DNA of 64,000 nt from Myxococcales bacterium (GCA_016793465.1 JAEUJW010000008.1:124001-188000), one strand, 5' to 3'. Shown: positions 53,404 through 63,167, counted from the first letter of the stretch. Notes: generated by a model from the sequence alone, not told the origin. A program made the numbers and translations.

Positions 53404-53973
53404 GTGCAGCGGATCGGCTCCGGCACTCTCCGCGGGCGCGTGCTGCGTGCCCTCCCCGCAGGCGTCCAGGGCGTGCGCCCGACCGGCTCGCGCGTGCGTG
53501 AGGCCGTGTTCGACCGCCTGCAGGCCGAGGTCCGCGGCGCCCGCGTGCTCGACCTGTTCGCCGGCACCGGCGCGCTCGCCCTCGAGGCGCTGAGCCGCGG
53601 CGCCGAGCGGGCCACGCTGGTCGAGCGGCAGGCGCGGGTCGCTCGCCACCTCCACGAACAGATCCGTGAGTTCTCGCTCGCCGATCGCGTCACCGTCCGC
53701 CAGGACGAGGCGCTCCAGTTTTTGCGGCGCCAGCCCGCCACACCGCACGACCTCGTGCTGCTCGACCCGCCCTACGAGGACACCGCCACCGCGGTCCCGC
53801 TCGTGCTCGCCGCGCTGACCGGCGGCGGATGGCTCGCGCCCGACGCCCTCGTCGTGTGCGAGTACGACCGGACGCACGGCTGTCCGCCGGACACCGGCCC
53901 CGCATTTTCCCGCGAGGCCACGCGGGTCTACGGCCAGACCGGCGTCGATTTTCTCCGCTGGCTCGGCCCATAA
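53404..53973 (+). CDS. rsmD: 16S rRNA (guanine966-N2)-methyltransferase
   Basis: A 189-residue enzyme. It begins IGSGTLRGRVLRALPAGVQGVRPTGSRVREAVFDRL, typical of RsmD, followed by motif I VLDLFAGTGALALEALSRG and motif IV VLLDPPYED. It methylates G966 of 16S rRNA during small-subunit assembly. The GTG start at 53404 gives the normal length. The end overlaps nothing, and the aminotransferase starts 19 bp later after an AGGAG ribosome site. Confidence 0.92.
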   Translation: MQRIGSGTLRGRVLRALPAGVQGVRPTGSRVREAVFDRLQAEVRGARVLDLFAGTGALALEALSRGAERATLVERQARVARHLHEQIREFSLADRVTVRQDEALQFLRRQPATPHDLVLLDPPYEDTATAVPLVLAALTGGGWLAPDALVVCEYDRTHGCPPDTGPAFSREATRVYGQTGVDFLRWLGP

Positions 53974-53992
53974 CCGGTAAACCAGGAGCGCC

Positions 53993-55213
53993 ATGGCCAC
54001 CATCGACCTCCCGACCAACGCCCGCGCCGCCAAGCTGAGCGTATCGCCGACTCTGGCGATCTCCGCCCGCGCCGGCGAGCTGCGGGCCCAGGGCAAGGCC
54101 GTGCTCAACTTCAGCGCCGGCGAGCCCGACTTCCACCCGCCCCCGGCGGTGACCGCGGCGCTTACCCGCTTCCTCGCCAGCAAGCCCGTGCACTACACCC
54201 CGGTCGCCGGCATGCCCGACCTGCGGGACGCCGTCGCCGCCGAGTTCGCGCGCTACCACGGCCGCCCGGTCACCCGCGCCGAGGTGCTCGTGTCCTGCGG
54301 CGCCAAGCAGAGCCTCGCCAACCTGTTCATGGTGACCCTCGAGCCCGGCGACGAGGTCGTGATCCCCGCGCCCTACTGGGTCTCGTACGTCGACATGGTC
54401 AAGCTCGGCGACGGCCTGCCGGTGATCGCCGCGACCCGCCGCGAGCACGGCTGGCGCCTGCAGCCCGAGGACCTCGAGGCCGCGCTCTCGCCGAAGACCC
54501 GCTTCATCGTGCTCGGCAACCCGCAGAACCCGACCGGCGCCGGCTACTCCGCCGAGCAGCTGCGCGCGCTCGGCGAGGTCATGGCCGCCCGCGCCCCGCG
54601 CTGCTGGCTGCTCGTCGACGACATCTACCGCCGCCTGGTCTACGGCGGCTTCCAGCACAGCAGCGCCTACGCGGCCCTGCGCGGCGTCACCGACCAGATC
54701 GTCGTGGTCGACGGCGTGTCGAAGTCGTTCGCCATGACCGGCTACCGCGTCGGCTTCCTGCTCGCCCCGGCCAAGGTCGTCGCCGCCGCCAGCCGCCTGC
54801 AGGGCCACATGACCTCGGGCCCCGCGACCACCTCGCAGGTCGCCGCCCTCGCCGCCGTCACCGACCCGAGCTGCGAGGCGGTCGTGCAGTCGATGCACGC
54901 CGCCTTCACCCGCCGCCGCGCCTTCATGCTCGAAGGCCTGTCCGCCCTGCCCGGCGTCGACGTGTTCCCGCCCGACGGCGCCTTCTACCTCTACGCCGAC
55001 ATCTCGCGCCACACCGGGCCGGGCACCCAGTTCGCCGACGACCTGTCCCTCGCGACATGGCTCCTGGAACACAAGCTGATCGCCACCGTGCCCGGCTCGG
55101 CGTTCGGCACCCCCGGCTTCCTGCGCCTGTCCTACGCGACCGACGACGACAGCCTGCGCGCCGGCCTGGAGCGCCTGCAGGAGGCCTTCGGCGGCCTGTC
55201 CACCGCCCGCTGA
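53993..55213 (+). CDS. Class I aminotransferase (aspartate aminotransferase type)
   Basis: A 406-residue PLP enzyme of fold type I. Motifs: FSAGEPDFHPP, YTPVAGMPDLRDAVA, NPQNPTGAGYSA, LVDDIYRRLVYGG, and the PLP lysine in VVDGVSKSFAMTGYRVGF. The C-terminal SYATDDDSLRAGLERL is typical of subgroup Ib aspartate/prephenate aminotransferases. It transfers the amino group between aspartate (or an aromatic or prephenate-type substrate) and 2-oxoglutarate. The ATG has a good ribosome site (AGGAG). One copy of the dispersed palindrome at 55042 encodes DLSLATW near the C-terminus. Confidence 0.93.
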   Translation: MATIDLPTNARAAKLSVSPTLAISARAGELRAQGKAVLNFSAGEPDFHPPPAVTAALTRFLASKPVHYTPVAGMPDLRDAVAAEFARYHGRPVTRAEVLVSCGAKQSLANLFMVTLEPGDEVVIPAPYWVSYVDMVKLGDGLPVIAATRREHGWRLQPEDLEAALSPKTRFIVLGNPQNPTGAGYSAEQLRALGEVMAARAPRCWLLVDDIYRRLVYGGFQHSSAYAALRGVTDQIVVVDGVSKSFAMTGYRVGFLLAPAKVVAAASRLQGHMTSGPATTSQVAALAAVTDPSCEAVVQSMHAAFTRRRAFMLEGLSALPGVDVFPPDGAFYLYADISRHTGPGTQFADDLSLATWLLEHKLIATVPGSAFGTPGFLRLSYATDDDSLRAGLERLQEAFGGLSTAR

Positions 55214-55219
55214 CGCACG

Positions 55220-56566
55220 TCAGCGCGGCACCGTCACCGGCGCGCGCGCGGCCCGGTCGAACAGCACCGCGGCGACGATGTCCGGGCGGAGCAGCGACGC
55301 CGGCGGCGCGAGCATGTGCACCACCGCCATGAACACGCGGCTGACCTCCGGCCGACAGACCGCCAGCTTCAGCAGCCGATCGATGTACCAGTGCAGCCAG
55401 CGCGTGCGCGCCCCGCCGGCGCCCGCGACCCCGGCGAAGCGCATGTCCTCGCTCGTCGCCATGCTCCACGGGCTCTGCAGGCGCACCGCGAGCGCCCGCT
55501 GATAGCGCGTCGCCAGCCCCCGCAGGCCCGCGCGCGCCCGCGGCTGCGCGTCGAGGCACTCGCGCAGCAGCTCGGCGCCGATCGCCGCCACCGAGATGCC
55601 CTGCCCGTACACCGGGTTGAAGGTGCACACCGCGTCGCCGGTGATCAGCAGGTTGTCCGGCCGCCGCGGCATGCGTTCGAACCGCCGCATGCGATCGACG
55701 AGGTCGCGGAACCCGTGGATCGCCGAGACCGGCGCGGCCCCCCGCAGGCACTCGTGGAGCTCCGGCGTGCGCAGCCCGCGGACGAACTCCGCGAAGCCCT
55801 CCTCGTCGGTCGGCGCGTAGCGGCCGCTGCCGCCGTACACGCTGACGAGCAGGAGCCCGCCCTCGACCTGCAGCACCCCGCCGCCGCACGGTTCGTCGGG
55901 CGGCGCCGGCTGCACGAGGATGCCCCGCCACGGCGCCGACCAGCCCGGCGCCGGCCGATACAGCCGGCTCGCGTAGCCGACGCGCGCGTCGACCTCCTCG
56001 ACCGGCGGCGCCGCGTAGCCGAGCTTCACCAGCCACTCCGACGCCTTCGAGGTGCGCCCGCTGGCGTCGACCACCAGGTCGGCCGCCAGCTCCTGCTCGG
56101 CCCCGTCGCGCGGCGCGTGCCGCACGCCGGTGACCGCGCCCGGCGTCGCGCTCAGCAGGTCGATCACCCGCGTGCCCTCGACGATCGTCACCCGGGCCAG
56201 CCCGCGCACGCGCCGGCGGATCACCGACTCGAGCAGCGTGCGCCCGCACTGCAGCATCTCGTAGTCGGTGTCCGCCAGCCAGCCCGCCCGCGAGTACACG
56301 CGGAACTCCGACCCGACCTTGGCCGTGCACCCGCCGGCCGCCAGCACCTCCGCCGTCAGCCCCGGGAACATCCCGTCGAGCACCTGCTGGCCGCGCTTCA
56401 TCAGCGCGTGCGCGTGCCGGGCCTGCGGCACGCCGGCGCGGTGCTCCGCCCCCTCGGGCAGCACGTCGCGCTCGAGCACCGTCACGGCGTCGAAGTGGTC
56501 GACCAGCACGCGCGCCGCCATCAACCCCGCGACGCTCCCCCCGATCACGACCGCGTGCCCACCCAT
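55220..56566 (-). CDS. FAD-dependent oxidoreductase (epoxidase/hydroxylase-like)
   Basis: A 448-residue flavoprotein of the PHBH-like fold. VVIGGSVAGLMAARVLVDHF binds FAD at the N-terminus, RTLLESVIRRRVRG and LVVDASGRTSKASEWL follow, and LLITGDAVCTFNPVYGQGISVAAIG is the GD motif. The family includes polyketide-epoxidase-like and halogenase-like flavoenzymes acting on hydrophobic substrates; the substrate is unknown. ATG at 56566 gives MGGHAVVIGG; an upstream start at 56605 is possible. It is convergent with the aminotransferase. Confidence 0.87.
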   Translation of the reverse strand: MGGHAVVIGGSVAGLMAARVLVDHFDAVTVLERDVLPEGAEHRAGVPQARHAHALMKRGQQVLDGMFPGLTAEVLAAGGCTAKVGSEFRVYSRAGWLADTDYEMLQCGRTLLESVIRRRVRGLARVTIVEGTRVIDLLSATPGAVTGVRHAPRDGAEQELAADLVVDASGRTSKASEWLVKLGYAAPPVEEVDARVGYASRLYRPAPGWSAPWRGILVQPAPPDEPCGGGVLQVEGGLLLVSVYGGSGRYAPTDEEGFAEFVRGLRTPELHECLRGAAPVSAIHGFRDLVDRMRRFERMPRRPDNLLITGDAVCTFNPVYGQGISVAAIGAELLRECLDAQPRARAGLRGLATRYQRALAVRLQSPWSMATSEDMRFAGVAGAGGARTRWLHWYIDRLLKLAVCRPEVSRVFMAVVHMLAPPASLLRPDIVAAVLFDRAARAPVTVPR

Positions 56567-56653
56567 CGCACCGCAACACCTATCAGCCGCGATCGTCGCT
56601 GGCAATCTTCCCGCCGACGCGCGCGACTTTTCGTCGAAACTAACGAACGCGGA

Positions 56654-58687
56654 TCACGTGCCGCGCGCCGGCCGCTTGCGCTCGTGGAACCATGTCTTGT
56701 AGCGCTGCATCTTGTCCTGCTGCTCGGGCGGCGCGTGGCGCCGGCACGTGCGCGCCTCCTCGCTGCCGGGCTCGGCGCCCCAGCGCAGCTCGGGGCAGTC
56801 GTTGGGGTTGTAGGCCGCCTCCAGCCGGTCCGCGCGCGCGATCAAGTCTGCCAGTGAGATCTTCCACTTGCTGCCGTCGCTGCGCGTGTACTCGAAGCTG
56901 AACCGCGGGTCACGCAGCAGCACGTCGCGGGCCTCTGCCAGCCTGGCGGTCACCGCGGCCAGCGCCGCCGCGTCGCCCGCCGGCACCCCGAACACCTCCG
57001 GCTGGCGCTTGATTTTTTCGGCGAAGCCGCGCACCACGTCGATCGCGATCAGCAGCCGCAGGTCGCGCGCCGGCGTCGAGTACGACTCCCACGCGCCGGT
57101 GGTCTCGAACACTTTAAACCCGTCGGGCATCGGCACGGTCGCGCCGGGGTTCTTCCTGAAGAACTCCTCGCCGTTGGCCACCGACGTCACGCGCACGCGG
57201 GCCTGCTCGAACAGCGCGGCCACCACCTCCTCCTGGGTGATCAGCGGGTCGCGCCGGCCGGGCGTGACGATCAGCTCCATGGCGTCGTAGAACTGCGCCG
57301 CGTTCAACTCGGCCTGCGCCGGGCTGACGTCGCCGTAGCCGGGTGCCTTCAGGATCTCCGCGTCGGTCATCTGCGCCGCGACGCCCTCGCGGACCACCAC
57401 CGGCCGGAAATTCTTGAAGCCGGAGCCGCCGAGGCCCGGGTCCGGGTTCCACAGGAAGTTGCCCTCCCAGAAGCGCTTGCGCGTGATGCTCGCGTCGGGC
57501 TGGCCGTCGATCGCGTACAGCACCCCGGGCCGCCCGCCTGTCCCTTCGAACAGCTCGACGAGCACGAGGATGTGCCCGTACGGATCCGCGTAGACCGTGC
57601 CCGGCCGCAGCGAGCGCCGGTCGAGCCGCACCGGGTACAGGTCGCTGCGCTCGTCGGTCATGCCGACCCGGCCGTTGCCGGTGTGCACGCCCCACGCCAG
57701 CGTGCGCCGCATGTAGTACTGCACCGCCCCGAGCTGCCCCGGCTGCGGCCCCGTGCCGTCCTGCCCGGCCGTGTTCGCCACCGACTCGCCGCACTTCGGC
57801 GGCTTGCCCGGCAGCCCCCGCGAGCACGCCCGGAACGCGAACGGCAGCCCGCGCTTCCACGCGTAGTAGGCCCGCAGGAAGTACGGCGTGTCGGCGCAGT
57901 CGGGCGCCATCTTCAGCCCGGTCGGGTGCCTGTCGTCCTCGCGCCAGCCCAGGCTCCCGTGCAGCAGGTTGCGCTCCGCGTCGGTCGTCACCTGGTCGAG
58001 CGCCGTGTAGGCCAGGTCGGCCCCGAGCTCGGCGTGGAACAGCGCGCGCAGCCACGCCGAGTACAGCGCCTCCTCGCCCGCGTCCCACGCCCGCACGCTC
58101 GGCCAGGCCTGGTTCGCCGGCGCCGGCGGCGGCGCCTCGCTCGTCGCCTGCGCCCGCACCTTGAGCTTCAGGCACGCCTTGCCGACCCCGCCGCGCCCGA
58201 CCACCACCGTGAACTCGCCGGCCGCTTGCGGGGTCAGGCTGGCGATCGCCGACGACGGCACGCCTGGCGTGATGGACATGTCCGCAGGGACAGGCGACTC
58301 GACCTCGCGCAGCTTCGGCCCGGGGTCGATGCGCAGCGCGATCGCCTCCTCGCCGTCGAGCGTGGCCGCCAGGATCCGCACGCGCTCGCCGACCGCCGGC
58401 CTGACCGGCGCGACCAGGATGCCGAAGCCCGGGTCGTCGCGCTCGGGGCAGGTCCCGGCGTCGGCCGGCCCCGGCAGGGGCTTCGCCGGGGTCGCCGCCG
58501 CCGCCGGGGACGCCGGCGGATCCTCCACCACCGGCGCCGGCTCCGGCTCCGGCCCGCGATCGCTCGGCGGCGGCGTCGGGCTGGCCGGCGCCCCGCGCTC
58601 CCCGGCCCCGCCGCCGCACGCCGCGAGCGCGGCGGCCAGCGCCCAGCACGTCACGGTCCTCGCCGACTCCTGCACGGCGACAGACAT
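56654..58687 (-). CDS. Large lipoprotein with possible thiol-protease-like core, unknown
   Basis: A 677-residue lipoprotein: TCWALAAALAACGGG lipobox, then a Pro-rich linker. The central domain contains CADTPYFLRAYYAWKRGLPFAFRAC, later PYGHILVLVELFEG and VLYAIDGQPDASITRKRFWE. A Cys, then His, then Asp order like this would fit a papain/NlpC-type triad, and the tight hydrophobic context around HILVL supports it, but I recognise no family. The C-terminal 200 residues are helical with charged segments. Copies of the dispersed palindrome occur at 57537 and 58277. It is probably an envelope protein of myxobacteria. Confidence 0.7.
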   Translation of the reverse strand: MSVAVQESARTVTCWALAAALAACGGGAGERGAPASPTPPPSDRGPEPEPAPVVEDPPASPAAAATPAKPLPGPADAGTCPERDDPGFGILVAPVRPAVGERVRILAATLDGEEAIALRIDPGPKLREVESPVPADMSITPGVPSSAIASLTPQAAGEFTVVVGRGGVGKACLKLKVRAQATSEAPPPAPANQAWPSVRAWDAGEEALYSAWLRALFHAELGADLAYTALDQVTTDAERNLLHGSLGWREDDRHPTGLKMAPDCADTPYFLRAYYAWKRGLPFAFRACSRGLPGKPPKCGESVANTAGQDGTGPQPGQLGAVQYYMRRTLAWGVHTGNGRVGMTDERSDLYPVRLDRRSLRPGTVYADPYGHILVLVELFEGTGGRPGVLYAIDGQPDASITRKRFWEGNFLWNPDPGLGGSGFKNFRPVVVREGVAAQMTDAEILKAPGYGDVSPAQAELNAAQFYDAMELIVTPGRRDPLITQEEVVAALFEQARVRVTSVANGEEFFRKNPGATVPMPDGFKVFETTGAWESYSTPARDLRLLIAIDVVRGFAEKIKRQPEVFGVPAGDAAALAAVTARLAEARDVLLRDPRFSFEYTRSDGSKWKISLADLIARADRLEAAYNPNDCPELRWGAEPGSEEARTCRRHAPPEQQDKMQRYKTWFHERKRPARGT

Positions 58688-58786
58688 AGCCCAGAACCCG
58701 CCGCGCCCGCCAGTCCGCGGCGGGTCCGCGGCCCGCCGGGCGGTCGGCGCGCCGACGCACCGGTTTGTGATAAGTCAATCACCGTC

Positions 58787-59992
58787 ATGCGCGTCCTGAT
58801 CGCCGACAAGTTCCCCGCCCCCGGTCGCGAGGTCCTGGCCCGCTCCGGCGAGGTCGTCTACAAGCCCGAGCTCGGCGAGGCCGACCTGCCCGGCGCGCTG
58901 CTCGAGTCGGGCGCCGACATCCTCGTCGTGCGCTCGACGGTCGTCAACGCCGCGGCCATGCAGGCGCCCAACCTCTCGCTCGTCATCCGCGCGGGCGCCG
59001 GCGTCAACACCATCGACCTGCGGGCCGCCAGCGCCCGCGGCATCTTCGTCGCCAACTGCCCCGGCAAGAACGCCATCGCCGTGGCCGAGCTGACCTTCGC
59101 GCTCATGCTGGCGCTCGACCGCCGCATCGTCGACGCCACCGTCGAGCTGCGCAGCGGTCAGTGGAACAAGGCCAAGTATGGCAAGGCCCGCGGGATCAAG
59201 GGCCAGACCCTCGGCCTCGTCGGCTTCGGCCTGATCGGCCGCGAGGTCGCGACCCGCGCCCGCGCCTTCGGCATGAAGGTGCTCGTCCACGACCTGCGCC
59301 CGCCGACCGCCGAGGAGTGCGAGGCCACCGGCGTCACCGTCGCCCCCACCCTCGAGTCGCTGCTGCGCGCCGCCGACGTCGTCAGCGTGCACGTGCCGCT
59401 CGGCAAGGCCACCAGGCACCTCATCGGCGCCGAGCAGCTGGCGTTCATGAAGCCCGGCAGCCTGCTGCTGCACACCTCGCGCGGCGGCGTGGTCGACGAC
59501 GCCGCCCTCGCCGCGGCCGTGCGCGCCGGCCACCTGCGCGCCGGCCTCGACGTGTTCGAGGGCGAGCCCGCCGAGGGCAAGGCCGAGTACCGCGGCCTGC
59601 CGAGCGAGCTCTCCGACATCTACGCGACCCCGCACATCGGCGCCTCGACCGACCAGGCCGAGTCGGCGATCGCCGACGAGGTGCTGCGCATCGTCCACGA
59701 CTACATCGCCCACGGCGTGGTCCACCACAGCGTCAACCTGGCCGACCGCCACGCCCGCTACAGCCTCGTCGTCCGCCACCTCGATCGGGTCGGCGTGCTC
59801 GCCGGCGTGCTCCAGGCCCTGCGCGAGGAGCAGGTCAACGTCCAGGGCATGCACAACATCATCTTCGCCGGCGGCGAGGCGGGCTGCGCCACCATCACCT
59901 TCGAGCAGCCGCCGAGCGAGGCCCTGCTGCAGCGCCTGCGCGCGCAGGAGGCGATCCTCGCGGTGGAGCTGCGGGCGGCCCACAACCCGTGA
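58787..59992 (+). CDS. serA: D-3-phosphoglycerate dehydrogenase
   Basis: A 401-residue NAD-dependent 2-hydroxyacid dehydrogenase, first step of serine synthesis. IRAGAGVNTID and NCPGKNAIAVAELTF are in the substrate domain, LGLVGFGLIGREVATRARAFGM is the NAD motif, SVHVPLGKATRHLI, the catalytic Arg in LLLHTSRGGVVDD and the Glu/His pair in EPAEGK...TPHIGAST follow. A C-terminal ACT domain (YSLVVRHLDRVGVLAGVLQAL, VQGMHNIIFAGGEAGCA) probably gives serine feedback. The stop overlaps the cbiX start (GTGA). Confidence 0.93.
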   Translation: MRVLIADKFPAPGREVLARSGEVVYKPELGEADLPGALLESGADILVVRSTVVNAAAMQAPNLSLVIRAGAGVNTIDLRAASARGIFVANCPGKNAIAVAELTFALMLALDRRIVDATVELRSGQWNKAKYGKARGIKGQTLGLVGFGLIGREVATRARAFGMKVLVHDLRPPTAEECEATGVTVAPTLESLLRAADVVSVHVPLGKATRHLIGAEQLAFMKPGSLLLHTSRGGVVDDAALAAAVRAGHLRAGLDVFEGEPAEGKAEYRGLPSELSDIYATPHIGASTDQAESAIADEVLRIVHDYIAHGVVHHSVNLADRHARYSLVVRHLDRVGVLAGVLQALREEQVNVQGMHNIIFAGGEAGCATITFEQPPSEALLQRLRAQEAILAVELRAAHNP

Positions 59993-60384
59993 CGTCCGCG
60001 CCCCGCAGCGACGGCCTCGTCGTGCTCGCCCACGGCAGCCCCGACCCCGACTGGCTGCGGCCGTCGCAGGCGGTGGTCGAACGCATCCGCCGCGCCGCCC
60101 CCGGGCGCCCGGTCGAGCTCGCCACCCTCGAGCACGGCCCCGATCTCTCCGCAGTCGTTGCGACGCTGCACGCCCGGGGTTGCCGGCACGTCGCCGTGGT
60201 GCCGCTGTTCCTGTCCGCCGGCGGCCGCCACCTGAAGCGCGACATCCCGGCGCTGGTCGCCGACGTCGCGCGGGCCTGCCCCGACGTCGACCTGCGGCTG
60301 GTCCCCGTCGCCCTCGGCAGCGACGACGCCGTGCTCGACGCCCTCGCCGCCGCGGCCGTCCGCCTCGGCCTCGATGACGGTTAA
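59989..60384 (+). CDS. CbiX/SirB-type sirohydrochlorin chelatase
   Basis: A 131-residue short CbiX protein. VVLAHGSPDPDW near the N-terminus holds the first metal His, and VVPLFLSAGGRHLKRDIPALV the second (GGxHxKxDIP). Small CbiX inserts Co2+, Fe2+ or Ni2+ into sirohydrochlorin, on the way to siroheme or cobalamin; the metal cannot be told. It is about half-size and would act as a homodimer. GTG start overlaps the serA stop, an unusual pairing; both pathways supply redox and sulfur metabolism. Confidence 0.88.
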   Translation: MTSAPRSDGLVVLAHGSPDPDWLRPSQAVVERIRRAAPGRPVELATLEHGPDLSAVVATLHARGCRHVAVVPLFLSAGGRHLKRDIPALVADVARACPDVDLRLVPVALGSDDAVLDALAAAAVRLGLDDG

Positions 60385-60468
60385 TTCACCCCGCGCGCTC
60401 CGTTTGCCACACCTCGCGCGGCGGCCCGCCAGTTGCCAGCGCCGCGCCCCCCACGGTAAAACCGGCGC

Positions 60469-61941
60469 ATGGCGAGTGTACGCAGCATAGTCCTGGCCGG
60501 CGCGGCCCTCTCTCTCGTCGCGCCCGCGGCCCACGCCCAGGAGGCCGGCGTCGGCGGCTCCGTCAGCGTCGGCTCCGGCGCGACCAAGGCCGAGGGCGAC
60601 GCCGCCGCTGCCGCGCCAGCGCCGGCGCCCGCCAGGACCGACGCCGACGGTCAGGCCGCCGTCAAGCCGATCCGCCGCTTCCGTCCCGAGCGCAACATGA
60701 TCGAGCTCGGCGTGTTCGGCGGCCTGTTCGTCGCCAACAAGTCGCACGACTTCTACGCCCCGATCACCACGCCCGGCGAACCGATCAAACGTCCGAGCGC
60801 CGACCTCGGGGTCCGGGCCGCGTTCTTCCCGCTCAGCTTCCTCGGCGTCGAGGCCGAGTTCGCGGCCATCCCCGCGAAGTACCAGGCCGGCCTCGACCCG
60901 ACCGCCGCGCCCGGCGGGCGCGGCTTCCTGTGGGGCGTGCGCGGCCACGCGATCCTGCAGCTGCCGATGTTCCGCGTGGTCCCGTTCCTGCTCGGTGGTT
61001 ACGGCGCGATGGGCGTGTCCTCGGCCGCCAACGTCGCCGGCAAGGACGTCGACCCGGTCGGCCACTTCGGCGGCGGCGTCAAATACTTCTTCAACAAGTG
61101 GATCGGCCTGCGCCTCGACTTCCGCGGCCTGATCGCCGCCCAGGCCATGGAGCGCGTCGGCGCCGCGCCGCACTTCGAGACCACCCTCGGCCTCGTCATC
61201 ACCCTCAACCGCAAGAAGCCGCCGCCGGACCCCGACCGCGACCGCGACGGCTTCCGCAACGACGTCGACAAGTGCCCTGACCAGCCCGGCATCGCCCCCG
61301 ACGGCTGCCCCGACCGGGACAGCGACGGCGACTCCTTCATGGACAGCGTCGACGCCTGCAAGGACGTGCCCGGCGTCGCCCCCGACGGCTGCCCGCCCGG
61401 CGACCGCGACAAGGACTCGTTCACCGACGACGTCGACAAGTGCCCCGACGAGCCCGGCGTCGCCCCCGACGGCTGCCCGCCCGGCGACCGCGACAAGGAC
61501 GGCATCACCGACGACATCGACAAGTGCCCCGACGACCCCGAGACCGCCAACGGCTACGAGGACAGCGACGGCTGCCCCGACGAGGTGCCGAAGCAGGTCA
61601 AGCAGTTCACCGGCGTCATGCAGGGCATCCAGTTCGACCTCGACAAGGACACGATCAAGAAGTCCTCGACGACCACGCTCGACGCCGCCGCCAAGATCTT
61701 CCAGGAGTACCCCGACCTGAAGGTCGAGATCGTCGGCCACGCCGACGAGACCGGCACGCGCGAGCACAACGTCGACCTGTCGCAGCGCCGCGCCGACGCG
61801 GTCAAGGCCTACCTCGTCAAGAAGGGCGTGGCCGCCGACCGCATCCAGACCCGCGGCGCCGGCCCCGACGAGCCGATCGACACCAGCGGCACCGAGGCCG
61901 GCCGGGCCAAGAACCGCCGCATCGAGTTCAAGCTCAAGTGA
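60469..61941 (+). CDS. OmpA-family protein with thrombospondin type 3 repeats
   Basis: A 490-residue outer-membrane protein. Signal peptide, then an N-terminal beta-barrel (NMIELGVFGGLFVAN, SADLGVRAAFFPLSFLG, ending ETTLGLVITLNRK), then TSP3-type Ca-binding repeats (DRDRDGFRNDVDKCPDQPG and three or four more with CxDxPGxAPDGCP), and a C-terminal OmpA domain (IQFDLDKDTIKKSS, VEIVGHADETGTREHNVDLSQRRADAV, NRRIEFKL) that binds peptidoglycan. It links outer membrane to cell wall. The Asp-rich repeats suggest calcium-stabilised periplasmic extension. Confidence 0.93.
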   Translation: MASVRSIVLAGAALSLVAPAAHAQEAGVGGSVSVGSGATKAEGDAAAAAPAPAPARTDADGQAAVKPIRRFRPERNMIELGVFGGLFVANKSHDFYAPITTPGEPIKRPSADLGVRAAFFPLSFLGVEAEFAAIPAKYQAGLDPTAAPGGRGFLWGVRGHAILQLPMFRVVPFLLGGYGAMGVSSAANVAGKDVDPVGHFGGGVKYFFNKWIGLRLDFRGLIAAQAMERVGAAPHFETTLGLVITLNRKKPPPDPDRDRDGFRNDVDKCPDQPGIAPDGCPDRDSDGDSFMDSVDACKDVPGVAPDGCPPGDRDKDSFTDDVDKCPDEPGVAPDGCPPGDRDKDGITDDIDKCPDDPETANGYEDSDGCPDEVPKQVKQFTGVMQGIQFDLDKDTIKKSSTTTLDAAAKIFQEYPDLKVEIVGHADETGTREHNVDLSQRRADAVKAYLVKKGVAADRIQTRGAGPDEPIDTSGTEAGRAKNRRIEFKLK

Positions 61942-61975
61942 TCGGGGCGCCGCCCGCCCGGCACTGCACGCGCGC

Positions 61976-63127
61976 ATGCCGACCCCACCCGCCCCCTCGC
62001 ACCTCGCCGCCCTCGCGGCCGCCGAACGCTACCGCCAGGCCCTCGTGCACGGCGGCGCCGAGGCGGCCGCGGCCGCGACCGCCGCGCTCCGCGACCAGCC
62101 CGACGCCCTGAAGCTCCCGCCCGACGGCGCCCCCGACGAGGCCGCGATCACCCGCGCGGGCGACGGCGCCGTGCACCGCAGCGGCATCAGCCTGCCGTTC
62201 GGCGTGCAGCTGCGCATGACCCACGTCCCGCTCGGCATGGTCGACCTGTTCGAGGAGGGCGAGCGCCCGCTGATCACCGTCACCGCCACGGCGGGCCAGT
62301 ACGTGCGCGCGCACGTGACCGCCGTGGTCGAGGGCTTCTCGACGTCGGCGATCGGCACGCTCACCACCGACGGCAAGCAGCCGGCCACCCTGGACCTGCT
62401 GCCGACCTTCGCCCCGGCCCACGCCGCCCGCCTGACCCGCCCGGTGCGGGCCGCCGTGCGCGTGACGATCCGCGAGCTCGACGGCGGGCGCGTCCCGCTC
62501 GAGCGGACCTACCGCCTGTGGCTGCTGCCCCCGACCACCGCCGTGACCTTCGAGCAGGACCCCTCGACCGGCCGGTGGTCGTCGCTCGCCGAGTACCTGG
62601 CCGGCTGGGTCACCCCCGACGACCCGGCGATCATGGGCGTGCTGCGCAAGGCCGCCGAGCTCACCCCGGGGCGCGGCCTCGTCGGCTACCAGACCGGCGA
62701 CGACGGCGTCCGCGAGGGCGTGCGCGCCATCTACGGCGCCCTGCAGCAGCACGGCCTGGTGTACCTCAACAGCGTCGCCGCCCACGGGGCCGCCAACGCG
62801 TTCGTCCAGCGCGTGCGCCTGCCGGCCGAGTCGCTGCGCGACCGCGGGGCCAACTGCCTCGACGGCGCGGTGCTCTACGCCAGCCTGTTCGAGGCCGCCT
62901 CGCTCGAGGCCGGCGTCGTGCTCATGCCGAGCCACGCCTACGTCGCCTGGCGCGCGAGGTCCGGCGGCCCCTGGGAGTTCCTCGAGACGATCATGACCGG
63001 CACCCACGACTTCGAGGCGGCCCACGCCCAGGCGACCCGCCTCCACGCCGCGATCGCCGGCCAGGCCGATGTCCGCGTGCTCGACATCGCCGCCCTGCGC
63101 AAGCAGGGCTACCTGGCCATGGGTTGA
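61976..63127 (+). CDS. Transglutaminase-like-fold protein, unknown
   Basis: A 383-residue cytosolic or exported protein without a clear signal peptide. Its C-terminal part has RGANCLDGAVLYASLFEAASLEAGVVLMPSHAYVAWR, a typical transglutaminase-like arrangement with Cys (GANCLDG) and His (PSHAYVAW) followed by an acidic stretch (EFLETIMTGTHDFE). The N-terminal 200 residues are beta-rich (GISLPFGVQLRMTHVPLGMVD, YVRAHVTAVVEGFST). Many such proteins are proteases or cross-linkers in the envelope. It follows the OmpA gene by 34 bp, so a co-transcribed function in cell-wall maintenance is possible. Confidence 0.72.
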   Translation: MPTPPAPSHLAALAAAERYRQALVHGGAEAAAAATAALRDQPDALKLPPDGAPDEAAITRAGDGAVHRSGISLPFGVQLRMTHVPLGMVDLFEEGERPLITVTATAGQYVRAHVTAVVEGFSTSAIGTLTTDGKQPATLDLLPTFAPAHAARLTRPVRAAVRVTIRELDGGRVPLERTYRLWLLPPTTAVTFEQDPSTGRWSSLAEYLAGWVTPDDPAIMGVLRKAAELTPGRGLVGYQTGDDGVREGVRAIYGALQQHGLVYLNSVAAHGAANAFVQRVRLPAESLRDRGANCLDGAVLYASLFEAASLEAGVVLMPSHAYVAWRARSGGPWEFLETIMTGTHDFEAAHAQATRLHAAIAGQADVRVLDIAALRKQGYLAMG

Positions 63128-63167
63128 CGACCTTCCGCGGCGCCCCCGGCGCGGATATGCTCGGCCC

